Shown in pieces: positions 1 to 13,500 of a stretch of DNA of 64,000 nt (position 1 is its first letter; each line of letters begins with the position of its first letter). A program made the position numbers and the translations under genes. The notes beneath the pieces are model-generated. The model was not told the DNA's origin, did not search any database, and worked only from the letters and a program-made list of their open reading frames with translations. The stretch comes from Ligula intestinalis (taxonomy: Eukaryota > Platyhelminthes > Cestoda > Diphyllobothriidea > Diphyllobothriidae): contig JAYGXS010000001.1 of NCBI GenBank assembly GCA_036362985.1, positions 41,295,617 to 41,359,616 on the forward strand. Reading direction: 5' to 3'.

Positions 1-950
1 TAGAGTGCTGTGGGGCAAATCATGAACCAGCTCATTTGTTTTAATCTTTTCTAGCTATAAAGGTGATGAAAATCCCCTGTTCCTATGGAATGTTTTCATT
101 AAGCATTAGACAGACTATTACAACTGCCGTTCGTGAGAACCCCGAACCTGTCGTGTAGTCCGGCGTAATCTGCCTGTACCTGCTGATCTCCAAACCCCTA
201 AAAGGAGACCGCATGCTTGCAGGAACTCCCACGTGTCCTACAGAATCACCAAGTGAAGCTGAGAAATTTGGCAAGCCCATTTTACCTTATCATGCTTATT
301 ACTCAGCTATTGACACAGTTATAGCATATAACAATATTAGTTTATTATTGAGCAGATTGCTCCCCTCTTACACAGAACACCTCTCCTGAAACCTCAAGGT
401 GGAGTTGAGATACTGCAAAAGGTTGACCTGTTAACGGTAAATGGCACCACGCGACATAAAGATATGGTAATATTTGAGCTATTTCTTAATAACTTTCAGT
501 CAAACAATAAGATGACACAGCCTGGTGTCTAGAGTTGAGAGGGCAGAAAGCAAGGAGAGCCCTGATCTGCTAGTATCACCATTATTACTAATCCTAACAG
601 TATCACTGAAATTGCCCTATTCCTGTTGCACTGACTTAGACTGTCCTACTGTATCTACCTGATACTGTATTGTCGTACTGCTGTCCTCTGGGCTAAAACT
701 TGTAGTGTGATCTCTCTTTACTGTACTCATAAATCCAACTATTAAAGATACTTGCACTATCCCACTATCAGTTAAATATAAATAACATTACTGCTACCTG
801 TACTATCAGTGTAAAGAACTAGCAGTAGAAGCACGAGTCTAGCTGTAACAATGTGAAGCTACTTAAAAACTTTACCTGCCAGATGAGACAGAATCACCTC
901 AGCTGATATGCTCATATTCTCATCTATTATACTGAATTTTTATAAAATAG
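1..950. other. No supported feature
   Basis: AT-rich sequence with only short, motif-free open frames. Confidence 0.6.
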
Positions 951-959
951 GATGTACGT

Positions 960-1740
960 CATACTACTTTCCTTGAGATAAGAGTGCGGAAGCCAAGTCA
1001 AGCAGAGCTTGCTCAGGCCCCTAAGCGTGTACTTACCCTGACTCACATTCCTGCTGAGAGCAATGGGATATACGCCCTAGCGTTGGCTCAGCCTGCATTG
1101 CCGTTGACAAATGGCGGCATCAGTGCTAGCGACACTTCTAGTTGAGATTGAGGGGACATGAACCCCGCGCTGACTCTAGTATTCCTGGCATAGGCACGTA
1201 CCTAAAGCAGCAGCATCTTAGTCCGTATAGTTCGATGGATCAAGTTGAAAGTGCGGAAACCAAGGCATATGCATATTTCCTCAGGAGACCCAGCTCTATT
1301 ATCACCCAAATGCTAATCACTTCTACCTCATACAGACAGGGGAGTGCATACTGGGTGCGTCTCCTTAAATAAAAGATACACAGGCAGTACTTTTAGTATG
1401 CTATCTACTATCCTCAGTAAGCATACTTTCTAGAATTAGCACTTATATCATATGAAAGCACCTATGGCAACAGCGTCTTATTCTGTACAGATCGAGGGAT
1501 CGAGCTGAGGGTGCGGAAGCCAAGGCAAGCACAGCTTTGCTCAGGCCCCCAAGCCTGTACTTGCCCGAAACAGTTAAACCCAGATTCCCCTTCATTATTC
1601 AGATCAAGAGTATAGGAACCCTATTGAAGGCTCAGTCAGCGTCAACGCTGACAAGTGGTGGCACCAGTGCCAGCGCCAGTAATACTACACTTCTTGTTAG
1701 GTTTGAGGGGATATGAAACCTGCGCTGACTTTAACCAGCG
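960..1740 (+). repeat. Tandem copies of an unclassified repeat
   Basis: gtgcggaagccaag occurs at about 986 and 1520 (variant near 1253). The blocks gcagagcttgctcaggcccc and gagggga.atgaa.cc.gcgctgact recur about 535-558 bases apart. Two nearly full units and a partial one between. No coding capacity recognised. Confidence 0.6.
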
Positions 1741-1924
1741 TCAATTCTGAGTTACAATACAGTCAGTAACATACGAAATAATGGTAGTGGTTGTGTAGCA
1801 GAACGAGGCCTGGCTTCTAAGAATCAGGCTAGACGTTGACTTCAGGTGAGTGAGAATAGACAGTGCAGTAGTACCGGCGCAAAGTTTACTGTCACTAGAT
1901 ACTAAGTTTAGGCGGTGTTTACGG

Positions 1925-4900
1925 CTGCGGCCTACGCCCTTTCTCCGTGCGACCATCTCGACTTGTCTTTTCGCCTTTTAAACACAGTTGAGAGAGTAAG
2001 AGTGGGGTAGGTAGCGGTGTGCCTGCTATCACTATACCTGACCACAGTCACCGTCTCTGCTCTTGAGTAAATGGTGGACATCTTCACTTGCGATGGTCGA
2101 ACTAACACACACGCACACAACTGCCGTACTAAAACCCTGGGCGCTATCGCTGAGTGGTCTGTTCTGGCTACTCTGCTTGACGGATACCGATAAAAGCCAG
2201 GCCAAGCGCCTCAAAAGGAAGTTCCGTTAGCACGGACTGCTTCCGGTCTTGTTTCCTTTACTTTCATCTAGAAAGCACGTGAAACTGGAAAACTAACTAG
2301 GGGCATTCTGGTGGCAACACGGTTAATTACGACGCTCTTTCATACATTCCTCATGTCCTTCGTTGTTAGCCGCCATTTGCTCGTCTTTACTAGATGTCGC
2401 ACACTTTTGCTTCTGAATATGACCGCATTCTGGCCACCTGTGCTTGCTCCTGGATACCATCCAGAAGACACAAAAGCACACAAAGGCCGGGCTTCACTTT
2501 TGGACACCTGCTGCATCCAGCATATGGTTAAGCCTCCCCCGAGTCTTCTTGGCCGTTCAAAAGCGGAGGACGCTGTTGTCTGCACGGTTTCCTGCATCGT
2601 TTTTGATTCACTCCAGTGGCTTTAAAACACGAAACTAGAAGGGATTGGTCACCATTTATGGTTTAATCAATTGAGGTTTTCCAAGAGCCGGATTGGGCAA
2701 TCGGCGATCTCACTAAGACCGCCGCCCCTGATCTCGTGGAGCACTGTGCCTCAAAGGGCATTCGCACTGATGACATGGTAAGGGGTTATGGGAAGAATTT
2801 CACACTAAACAGTCAAATTAAAGTGTTTGAATGTGAGCAGTCAAGACGAAAGGGTAATACTGCCACTGCAGCAACAGGCAGCTTCAATAGCAAAAGCCAA
2901 CAGCTGGAAATAAGAGTCTACATTTTTTCTCCATCTTCCCGTGGTCGCTCAAAATTGTGCGAAGTATTACGCATTTGACTTGCCGCCATCTCGACCCGAA
3001 CGCATAGAAGCACGAAATGATTAAGTGATGGAAGCCTGGCTCCAGAGCAAAAACCGATGGGCTAATGTCTCGACCTCAACATCGGTTATTAAAACCTACA
3101 CACTAAGGTTCAAGGACGCAGCCGAGTCCCATTACTGTCAACTGCCACTACAGACATGTAACCAAGCACAGGGATTTTAAGTTGATCCGATTGGCTCTTT
3201 CCTGTAATTCCTTCGTCACTTATCTGCGTTCCGTATACAGCTGACGGCTGGCTCCGGAAACTGTATTGAAGCTCCGCACAGCAAATATCCTTGTTGGTCC
3301 TTGAGCTTTTTCGTGATATTTACCTTCTGCTCATTTTTGGAGTTGTGGAGATTACGAATTGACGGGTGATATGAACATATGCGGAAGTTGAAATGAGAGG
3401 CCAAGTAATGCTCCTTATGTCATGGTCAATAAATTCTATGCAAAATCAAGTGTTTCCCGCGCCGAGAACATGTAGATGCGTTTTTATTGGGGATCTGCAT
3501 CTACTTCCTAAAACTCAGAATAGGTTTGAACCGTTCATACATATTTTCAAATATGTTTTTCCAGATGACTTAACAGGGCTACCAACAAGGGAAGAATGAC
3601 ACGCTAAGGGTAAGTAAAAGGTTTGTCAGGCTTTTTTAAGAAATGGGCCAGACGTTAACTTAATTTCCCTGTCAATATACTCTCAAGGACTTGGAAAATC
3701 AATGATTTATTTATCGATTTTCATGACCGAGCAATTTTTTGCTCTCGCATTAGTGAAGTTCCATGTAACCTCTAGAGCGCTTAGTGGATCTTCCGATCCA
3801 AACCCAAAGTAAGGCAGATGAGAACGAACTTCTGGGATTTTTAGACCTACAAGGTCCGTGCACAGACTAACACGAGTTTGAAGATATTACTTACATTTAA
3901 GAATCACAGTCAAAATATTGCTGATAATACTAGCTCATATTGAAACTTTAAAGAGAAAAAAATTTGACCTAACTGCAAAATTACAGGCTTAGACTGGAGA
4001 GTGTGAGCCCAAACTGTTGGCTGTGTACAGGTTAGGTGATTATTTGTCAATTTCAGCAGAATAATCAAAGAGCTTGGACGCTAGCGGTGTGTAGCAGTAT
4101 CAGGTATTTATGGCACGCATAGGAAACCTGGCAGTATCCGGGGCTTAAGTTTCGACGCATCCGCTCCTGACACATAACGTAGGTAAGCGCCTGTATCTGA
4201 GTATTTGGGTCTATAGCCAGATACCAAGCAGGCAGCGGGTGCCAAGAAGAAGGAACGAACAATCAGCCAATCTGTTACACTATACATAAATTTTCGCAAA
4301 AGTAACCGGTACTGGGCCAACCTCCTGATGCAGTGGTGAATCTCGGTACGTGTGAAAGTACAACTGGCATTCCCATACATAGCTTTCTTATCGTCTGAAG
4401 TACAGTTGTAAAAGTAAACCAAGCACCTTGTGAGACCTTGAACAATCTGCCTGACAGGATGAAGTTTACAAATTAAATAAAGGATCCTCTTGGTCGCGCA
4501 ATCCCTGATGGTAACTATTTGGTGCGTTAGACTGCAGAAAGGGTCGTGTCAGTCGAATGTATGACCATCTTCAAAACCACTGCATAGAGCGCATTGGGAG
4601 TACTTTATGTGCAGAGGACACACACTGCCCCTTCTGTCTTGGTTACGTTCATCGATGACGCAGAACACCAGCTGTATGTCGGATCGACAACTGATGAGTC
4701 AACCAATCCGGTTATTTCGGTTAGAAAAATCAACGCTAAGCTTGAGTGTGGGTTTTTGACTTGAAATTAGTCATGCTGTGTGGGCGAATGTTTTACCCAC
4801 TTCGGTTACAGCTGCGAAGATTTCTGATTGCTGCAACCAGCACTGCACGTACCTTATTTGGTGATGCTGCCTTCCAAAGGATGCTTCCCCTCAATTAATG

Positions 4901-6780
4901 CAGCAAGAGGCTTCGGTGGAAAGAAGAAGGGCCTTTAGTGATGAATAGGCATAATCCTAAGCCTGGCAAGTAAAGTTCGTCGGTCAGAGTTGGCTGATTA
5001 TGCATTTCCCTGCCTAACTTTTTGCCTTAAATGTTTTTTCCCCACTTTTGCTTCGCACAGTGTTCTAACTTGCCTACGTTATTGATTAACGCTCATGGCC
5101 ATTTTCTATGACCATGCTGTTTGAATCAATTTATCTGTACGAATTCAATCTTATATTTTCTCTTACGTTACTCACGTTATGCAACAAGAGGAAGCAGCTG
5201 ATGAGCACTCCCGAAATTCATGGATCCAATCAATTCTGCTGTTTACGCAATCCTCAAAACTGCATCAGGGAAAGGACGCTTTAAAGCTGCGAAAAGGCAA
5301 AAAGCCGAAACAGGTGTGATTTGAGAAATGTTGATTGCCGTCAAAGAAATTTCCATCCACAAAGGTCGTATAGAACTGAGGACATCACCTATGCTCTCCT
5401 CCTTCCATTCACCCTCAACAATCGGCAATAATAAGAACAAGGTTCATGCTCCGATGTTTACAAAGCTAACCAAGCCCAGCTAATGAGCTGGTTTTCAGGT
5501 CGGCAACCTGGTAGTCTTTAAGGCTGAGGACAAGTTGAGAGAGAATGCTAGAAAGTACGAACTCTTACAGATCTGTGCACATGCCAACAATTCGACTGTT
5601 GCCAGTAATGACGTGCATGGCTACCCCAGTGAGCAGTGAGTTCACTCAGAGGACTGCACCCATCAGGTCCGATTCCTTTGTGGAGAAGGGGAAAGACAGC
5701 AGCAAGAATTGTGTAGTCTGTACAGAATCTCAATAGTATTCGCCTGCCCGACGCGCGGCAAGCTCTGGGCCGGCGCGCGCGCGCGTCTGCCCCTAAGGGT
5801 GATGTGAACGAGAGTGAATAAACGTCATGCGAGAGTGAGTCATTGGCCGCTTGATCAGAGAATTGACAAATGGCAGTTTGCGGGCGTAAGTTGGCAAAGT
5901 TGAACAACCCATTCGCGCCTGCCGAACATGATGTTGTTCCCACCTACTGTAGTAGCTGGGTTCTGTCATCTCGTAAAGGTAAGGCTGCTATAAAGGCCGC
6001 GTTTAGAATGAGCCATAGCAGCCTAGTCCTCGGTTAGTTCGGCAGTTGAAAACCTTCTAAGCCACAATCCTTAGCATGTAGTTGGCTGTCCAGGGAGGTC
6101 AAACTCATTACAACCAGGATCGCGCCGAGTTGTCACGAGTATAGATCCCCAATATTGCTCTCCCCTCTCTCTCGCTCTCTTTTCCTTTTAACATTCATCG
6201 CTCAACTGTCCAAGCCTGTCAGACGTCTGGTGAGGAGGCAGGGCGCAGTGGCTGTTAACGACAAACAACCGGTCCGCACGTGATCGACACGAACTGGACC
6301 CCAGTTCATATACCAGGCTACGCCAGCGCATGTTTTCCACTAATTGAGACATGCATAGCCCGACATACGACATTTTGCTGGCCATAGGGAAATGCTAGCC
6401 AAATGGATCACGTGTTTGCTGCAAGGGGATATGTGATGTGTACAGGATGAATGATTTTCATGGATATACACACATGGGAGGGAGCATAAGGCCGCCCGCA
6501 GATCGTAGCCGTTGGCAAAATACAGGGGAGTTCGTCACGTGCGATTAGGTAGCGGACGTGACAAAGGCAGACAGTGCGAGTCAGCACAACGGCAGGCTCT
6601 CACAAGTATACGTCTGAGACGTAACTAGTGGCAATGACTTGGTTCCGAGCAGCTTATCGTGACGGTGGCACTGAGGACATGTTGATAGTCGTTGAACGTT
6701 TCCAGTATTCAACCCTGGTGTTCGAGGTTTCCTTGTCTTCCCCCTTCTTGTTGCGCATCTTAGACCACGGTGATTCTCTC
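1925..6780. other. No supported gene
   Basis: Short open frames without family motifs. The only clear local feature is a (GC)n tract at about 5773-5786. Confidence 0.55.
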
Positions 6781-6783
6781 TAC

Positions 6784-7735
6784 TTAGTGTTGTAGCAGCC
6801 CAAGGACCTGGATGTCTTTGTAGAGCTGGCCTGTCATTTCATCAATCGTAATTTTTCGTAAGATTTTACCGCTCAAGTAGGTGACGATGTCACCACATGC
6901 GTAATTAGTTCCACTCCCGCTGATCCTGTTCCCGCTATACGCATCACATGGTGCTGGTCTATATCCAGCTACCGTCTGCTTCGTGTTTATGCACAACCCG
7001 AAGTGCGTGCAGCCAGGGTCAAAGAGGTGTGCGTTGCATTGCCTGTCCGATTGCTTTGTAGCGTTGGGCGCGCAAGCAACAGTGTCTACGCGTCTACTGC
7101 GTAGAATTTTCAACAACTGTCCGTCATTTCAGTATGTGATACTGATTCGTGACCCTTTCTCGTGGTAGGCGTCCATCAGCATGGCAAAGAACGTAAGACC
7201 GAAGAGGACAGAAGAGAGTACATGATCAATTTTACTTCCCCCTCCTTTTTTTTACTACGAATGCCTCTGAGACTGTCCAACTGCCCCTGCTGCGAGCCAT
7301 CAATGCGTCGTAGATTAGTCGCACTACTCATGCAGCAGAGTTGCCGAATATTTTTCCAAGGTATACTGTGGTTGACTTTATCAAAAGCGATATAAAGTCG
7401 GTTCCTCATTGCAGGACACTTTTCTTGCATATGGTGGACAATGAAAATCCTGTCCGTAATTCTGTGGTTCCTTCGAAATCCACGGTGACGTTTAGGGAGA
7501 AGTCCTTGTTCCGGGTGAATGGCCAACCGATTGAACAAGACGCAGGCGAGGATTTTGCCTGTGATGTTGGGGAAGATGATATCCCAGCTGTTGCCCCAGA
7601 GTTGCCGGCTCCCTTCGCGTTCACGTTACTGGAAAAGTATGGCATCCTTGAAGGTCTGGGAAGTTCCTCCTTGTCTATATCTTTGCGCATAGGGATACGA
7701 TTTCGCCCATGAACTAAGAGCTGCCATACTTCCAA
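6784..7735 (-). pseudogene. LINE reverse transcriptase remnant
   Basis: Minus strand, several frames. 7176-7538 has FNRLAIHPEQGLLPKRHRGF, then a decayed MQEKCPAMRNRLYIAFDKVN, matching the 'LNRLxxHLEQGLLPESQCGFRR' and 'DLTKAFDTVN' segments of a flatworm endonuclease-RT LINE. The preceding frame (to about 7640) gives the SRQLWGNSWDIIFPNITGKI segment ('NRQLCDNHRGISLLNIAGKI'). 6784-7116 covers the end of the RT domain: HFGLCINTKQTV ('FGLVINTxKTVVM') and KITIDEMTGQLYKD ('TKIDDEVAxRISKA'). The catalytic FADD block is missing. Many stops and frameshifts; an old copy. Confidence 0.7.
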
Positions 7736-7880
7736 GTTTCAGCTTAGAATTATTCAGCATCCCGTGCAGTTCCAACAGACAATTGGCTTACAATGTCGGC
7801 AATTCTGAGCAGCAATAAAAGGCTGTCAAGTTCCGTAATCGGTAAACATTTAGGTAAGTATGCTCACATTCCACCTAATA

Positions 7881-8341
7881 GAGTAGTCGCCGGTTAGTAA
7901 GCTCACGGTTAAAAAGCCCAGCCACGTATTAAGCCCAAATCAGCTTGGGACGGAATTTTACACAGCAAAATCCACCGGCTACAAAGCCCAGTTTGCCAAC
8001 AGGATAGAGTGAGATTCTTATTTTTCTGCGATTTCTGGTGCCTGGAGAAGGAAATAAAAGAGCATTTGCGAGTGAAATTTCCTCCAAAACAACTGAAACT
8101 AGACCGATTTTTTTAAACGTGTCGCAAATCATTTTTCTTTGTTAGTACGTAAAATACAGAAAAACAGCATTCATTTCTTGTACATAACCAAGCTCTACAC
8201 ATAATACAGTACGTTTGTAATGTATGGTGCCTATCCTGGGTGTGCTAATCAAGAACTAGGACTCTCCGGTTAGTGCGCCCGCCGCTTACTAAGCCCAATT
8301 TGGTCTGGGCCCGAGGTGGGCTTGATAACCGGCAACTACTG
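7881..8341. mobile_element. Non-autonomous TIR element, 461 bp, TA-flanked
   Basis: Left end gagtagtcgccggttagtaa, right end complementary to cagtagttgccggttatcaa; both are flanked by TA (7879-7880 and 8342-8343). About 28 bases at each end are inverted repeats, also matching the 89-bp element at 42871. TA target and CAGT-type ends suggest a Tc1/mariner/pogo-type transposase in trans. No transposase is coded. Confidence 0.75.
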
Positions 8342-8583
8342 TATTGTGTATTATATCACCCAGCAGTATGTCACCAGTTCTTGAATGGATGGTAGAGACT
8401 AACTTTACTGCGATGGTTAATGTGCCTCCATCTACTTCTTAACCCTACGACGTAGTCTCTGTGGGTCACGTCTTCGGCTGGATCGCGTGTTCTCCCCCAG
8501 TCGAGCTCTGAGTGCCAGTGTGGGCAGACGCTTGCACGCTTCCCGTGCTTCACGCATGACCCGGCAGCTTAGTAGCCGCTGAA

Positions 8584-8781
8584 TCATGCGCACGCCCGGT
8601 AGGCGCGACTGAACTGCAGCGTGTGATTTCCCTGCCACACGTGAATATCGAACAACAAGATTGATACGCGTCGAGGTCCTGCCCACCCTAGCGCTGTAGA
8701 TGGCCGATTGGGAACGCCTCTGAAGTGCTGAACCCTGAACGCCAGAATTTGCGACTCTTTGGTTAGAAGCAGTGACGCCAT
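8584..8781 (-). pseudogene. LINE fragment, region just upstream of RT
   Basis: LLLTKESQILAFRVQHFRGV, then PNRPST, aligns with the 'LLTEKTQILQRWAEHFRGVLNRPST' stretch of the same LINE family. Further on, in another frame, TGRAHDS is a weak echo of 'SGKAPGSDA'. Probably part of the same minus-strand copy as 6784-7735, separated by the inserted element at 7881-8341. Confidence 0.55.
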
Positions 8782-8874
8782 TCCCTAACTGAGGATGACA
8801 GCTATGGGTGCCTAAAAAGGATACGGGAATATGCAAGCTCCACCCACTTAAAATAAGTGACCTTGCGACGAATA

Positions 8875-10594
8875 GTAGGAAGGGTACATATTCCCGTGTC
8901 TTAAGGCTAACACTAGCATAAAACTACATTGTAACCGTAATCTTAGCCCTAGCTCAATCGGAAACCTAAACCCTAAGTTAACACGGACCCATACCGTAGC
9001 CCTTAACACAATCCTGACCCTAACCCCGACCTCAAACCCAATCCTAAAATTAGTCCTAACTCCCAACTTAATCTTAAACCATTATTTTCTAGGGATTTCA
9101 CGCAAAACCACCTATATTGTGGGTGGTTCCTGTTCACGTGTCCTGTTTAGGTGGCCATACTGCCATCCTTACCGCTCCCTTGGTCTGGCCACTGCAGATC
9201 ACTTGGAGGAAGCTCACCGTGCAAGTAAGTTCCTTGCATTGCGGTCTACGCAACCCTGTATCTCTTCAGTCCTGTGAGGCATTCAAGACTTTAGCCTCCC
9301 TATAGTCGCTGCTGAACCAGGCATCAGAAGAAAACCCCTTTGCTGGCTTCAGTTCGGTTGCTGGTATAAGTCCTATGCACATTTTTCTTTTCGGAGAGAG
9401 AATAGAAGATTTCTTCGTCACTGTCATCAAACCTGTTCTGGTGCTGACGACCAGATTTATATGATTAATGACATCATCACGGCAGATTAAGTCCTGGCTT
9501 GACCCTAACCACCACGATCCATAGGGAAGGTTCTGAGTAGGGGGGTGCGAAGATCGGTGCCCTAAAGGAGCGCTAGTAGATTTTAATAGCAGGTCGGCAT
9601 CCGCACATGAGATGACTGCCTGAAATTCGTCGTGGTGGGTACCTAAGTATCTTTGGTGAGAGTGTGTCCATACCAACCTTTAAGTAATTGGATGGCTGTG
9701 AATGGTCAACCGTGACGCAAGCATCACAGAGACTCGAAATGTTAGATAGCGGACCGCCGTTGATATGTATGTGAAGGTGTACAGCAGACACAAATAGGAT
9801 ATTTCCGCGGACGTCAACGTGACATTCTGCACCATGCATCTCACCAGTGACCCCATGAACGAGGAGGTACTCAAATGGATGCCAATGAAGTGAGCCAAAA
9901 CCCACCCACATCTTCGATTTGATCAGGAGGCGGATTAACGTGTTGGTCAAGAGGAGACTGCGTCTTGTGCAAGTCTGTGACATAAGGTTATGGCTTAGCA
10001 ATCTTTTCCCAGGTGGTTAGATTTGCTGACACCAGCACTGAAATCACCTAAATTTAGCGAATTAAGATCATATATAGCATGATCCCGCGCCAACTAAAGA
10101 GTCATATTATGCCAATTTCGACTGCGGAGCCCTTTGTTACCTCGACTTCATCGACGCCTTTAGGCAGAAACCGGCAAGAAACGACGAAGATTCCTGGCTC
10201 GTCCCTATTAGGCGGTAGGTACCGGTAGGAAACGTACGACATAACCATTCATAAAAGGTCGACTTAAACAAAATTGAATAAGGACAAAGTTTGGCGATGC
10301 ATAAGAACTAGAATTACCAAGAAAGTTGTGGAAAAATAAGCAGAATATAAGAACTGGGGCTAGAGATCACTTAGACGGCCGCGGCAGGGCAGAGGAAGAG
10401 GAACGCCCTGTGATAAAGGTGGCATTGTGTTACACTCCACAAGAATGAAGGTTAGAGTTAAACTTACGACGAGCGGTTAGTTTGTGGTGAAGGTAAGTTT
10501 AGGGCTTAGGCTAGAGTTCAGGGTATCGTTAGGGTTAAGATTCGAGTTAGGACTACAGTTAGCGTTAGGACACTAGAATAGGTACCCTTCCTGC
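8875..10594. repeat. 1.7-kb structure with inverted ends and degenerate telomere-like arrays
   Basis: Ends 8875-8911 and 10558-10594 are inverted copies (aggaagggtac.tattc..gtgtc.taa). Just inside, 8900-9085 is rich in ccctaa-like units (taaccctaag, ctgaccctaaccccgac) and 10440-10575 is rich in ttaggg-like units (gtttagggcttaggc, gttagggttaag). The arrays face each other. The interior holds the LINE endonuclease scrap and unrecognised sequence. Confidence 0.6.
9848..10001 (-). pseudogene. LINE endonuclease fragment
   Basis: CTRRSLLLTNTLIRLLIKSK, then SLHWHPFEYLLVHGV, resembles the C-terminal part of the LINE's exonuclease/endonuclease/phosphatase domain ('LLLTNTFFRLP.. HPRSRHWHLLDYVLVRR'). 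It lies inside the 8875-10594 inverted-end structure. Too short to assign to the same insertion as the RT pieces. Confidence 0.5.
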
Positions 10595-10599
10595 AATTT

Positions 10600-13500
10600 A
10601 GCACACTGCCGCCGTCATTACTCTGAGCGTTCCTATTCCCAGTTTTGCGGGGCGCATAACCTATGTCCATCTGAAATTGTTAACATAGTACCACCTCCCC
10701 ACCCCCGCCGAGAGTGAAGGTCGACATGAAAACGACACCGAAAGGTCCATGCGATATTAAATAATGATAGATAAGACATTGGATGAAATATGGGAACGTT
10801 TGGGCTTCGCTGTGAAGGCCGAAGGGTGTGCAGCCGATTTCAATGAGATTGGCGGAAGCAGTGACGAAAAGTTTGGGATAAAGTCAGGGGGCGATCAGTA
10901 TTTGATATACAGCGCGTACTCGATCGATCTTTTAGAAGTGGTCCGGCGAAATGCTGACGGTGGAGCACTTTCTACCCCCTCTTTGAATAGTTGATCGTCA
11001 TTTTGTATCTAACCGCAGAGGGCCTTAATCTTTTTTACCACGGCTCAGTTGGTTTTTGTTCACCAATACGCTGGTTATGGTGTAGATTATGGTATCGCTG
11101 GTCATCTGAAACAATACGGAAGCCTAGAAATGCCACCATCAGCTTAATGTAGGGTTCATCGTCAGGAGAAGTCGATAACCCTCTAAACCAAACTCTGCAC
11201 AGGAGAAGCCGGAATGAACCTGTTAAGTTCTATCACTTTTGTAATATTCGCCGAGCCAAAATACGACTCAATGCGAAGGAAAACCAGTTCGGGTACGTTC
11301 TGGCCCGTAAAGAAAATGGCATAACAGTGACGGAAGCACTGGCCAGTTTAGTGAATGTGGCAGGAAAAGAAGTGAAAGTGCACGCCAGGCAGCGGCCAAT
11401 AGGGTACTGCGCAAGCACTGGCCTGAAAAGGCAGCGCACGCGTGCATGTTTCGAGTCACCACTCCAGCAAATAACAGTGATCAATGGTCCGATCCTATGC
11501 CAATGTAGGAGTCGTCTTAAACCAAGCTTGGCTGCCGCGCCCATAGGCCCCTCGATCATACCGAGGCCCGTAAACAGAAAAAGAGAAGACATGAGGGCAA
11601 TAACGCTCATTCGCAATCGCTGCGGAAATGCACACCGGACAGGAAATGTACCACATAACGTTTTTTAAGGCTCAAATTAGAAATGAATAAGCCTAAAGTT
11701 GAAAAATATATAGTAAATAGAGAAAGTAGAAAGTAAGTCTGTAAAAATAAGAGGTAGGACAAAATGACTGCCATGGAGGACAGTAAATGTGCTTGCCTTC
11801 GGAACAGTTGCCGAAAGGGCGCGCGTGTCTTCATGAGCTTGTTCTTCACATAATCGAGGAGGAGGCACATGATGACAGGGATCATTCATTTCCGAGAGAA
11901 AGACAGGCACAGGGTCATGAGACGATCGGCGATACTCTGCGTCAGACAGGGCTGTCTTTTCACGACTTCGTTCCTGATGGCAAAGGTGACTCCAGCATCC
12001 CATCGCCATGACTGTGAACGTCGATTCCAAGCCCATTTCCTCAAGTTGCCCTTGTTTGTAGAATCAAGTCTGAATGAGTGTCGACATGTTCACTTTATAG
12101 TGCGCCAGTTTTCTGGTCAGTTGCTCGTGGGTCATCTAGCAAAAAGCGAACATTCTAGACTGACAGACTCCATAGTGTCAATCTAGCAGCTTGTAGCGAG
12201 GTAAGGGGATGGGATGGCAGTTGTTGTATGCTGTTTCGAGCGCGTATTTTGTGTCCACGACCTGTAGCCAGCCCGTAGACAGTGTGATAATCCACTTCAG
12301 GCGGCTGACAAAGCTTACTACGGGCAGTCATTTTCGTTGAGTGGGCAGATGGTCCCAATCAGCCTGGACGGCCTAGGGGGTTGCTGTCACCCGCTTCGCA
12401 GGGCTTTTTGTGTTTGCGTGGAGTGAGATCGGGGGGGACTACTGGATGGGGGGGGCACACAGACACACTGGATATCCCCGTTCGGTTTAGTCCACCACCC
12501 GAAGTGTTTACCGCAATTGTGTTGCTAAGTCGAGCACACCTGTTACAGAGGCGGAATCCTTCATGCATTCACGGCAGTCGCCGAAAAGGACAGACCAACT
12601 ACGCCACGCCCGCAGTCCAGGCTCCCCTGGTACGTCACGCCCACATGCATGCCACCCACGCCGTGCGTCGAGCAAACCAGACGACCACTCACATAGCGGG
12701 GGCAGTGGTCGTAGTCAACATGAGTATAGAATGTCTGCTCGAATACTATACACTAGGAATATTCTGGAAAACCATATAAACATGCCGGTGTGGACAAGCC
12801 AAATGACGACTCAGACGACTCAGCAGATCCCACACACCTTTGTGTATTGTTGAATACAGCCAGTGCTTATCAGAACCGCTCTCTTGCCTTCTTGTGCCTA
12901 GTAGTCGGGTTCGAAATGCTGGGCTATAAAATAACTTTGTGGGGTTATCGATCACAACTAGGTGCCACGTAAGGGGCATCTGGACCTAACACCACATGCA
13001 GCAGGTTCATGAGAGGACCACTCACCCCTTACGGTGTATCCCACTTCCAAACGTGCTACATTTTGCAGCACTTCCTACTCCGGCTTAATTTCTACATTTA
13101 TTTTTGTAATCTGGACGGCAGAGTTTGCAAAGAAAATGGTTGAAGGATCCGAATCTGCTATCGCCTACCGCGGTGACGGCTGTGTGCGACGACTCCAACT
13201 TACATGACCACATCACGGGGGGGATAAGGCGGCAAAAGTTATACATATCAACTTAACTACAATTATTCTCTTTGTGCCGAAGCCTAATGTGGATAGAGAT
13301 TAAAATTAAGTATTAAAGGACGACTCTTTAGAAATACTATCGAAGGCTCCTTCAGTAATAATAAATGCATGGGAGAGATAGAAGAATGCGTGCCCACTAG
13401 CACAATCAACCCACCGATGCTCCGCTCGTGGACCAGTTGGTCATACATAATTGATGAAATAATGGCTACCCTATTCTCCGAAGACAATGGGCTTGTTGTA

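Noticed and set aside
10764..10994. 76-codon frame with protein-like composition
   Set aside because: Looks coding by eye but matches no family I know, and has no exon partners I can see.
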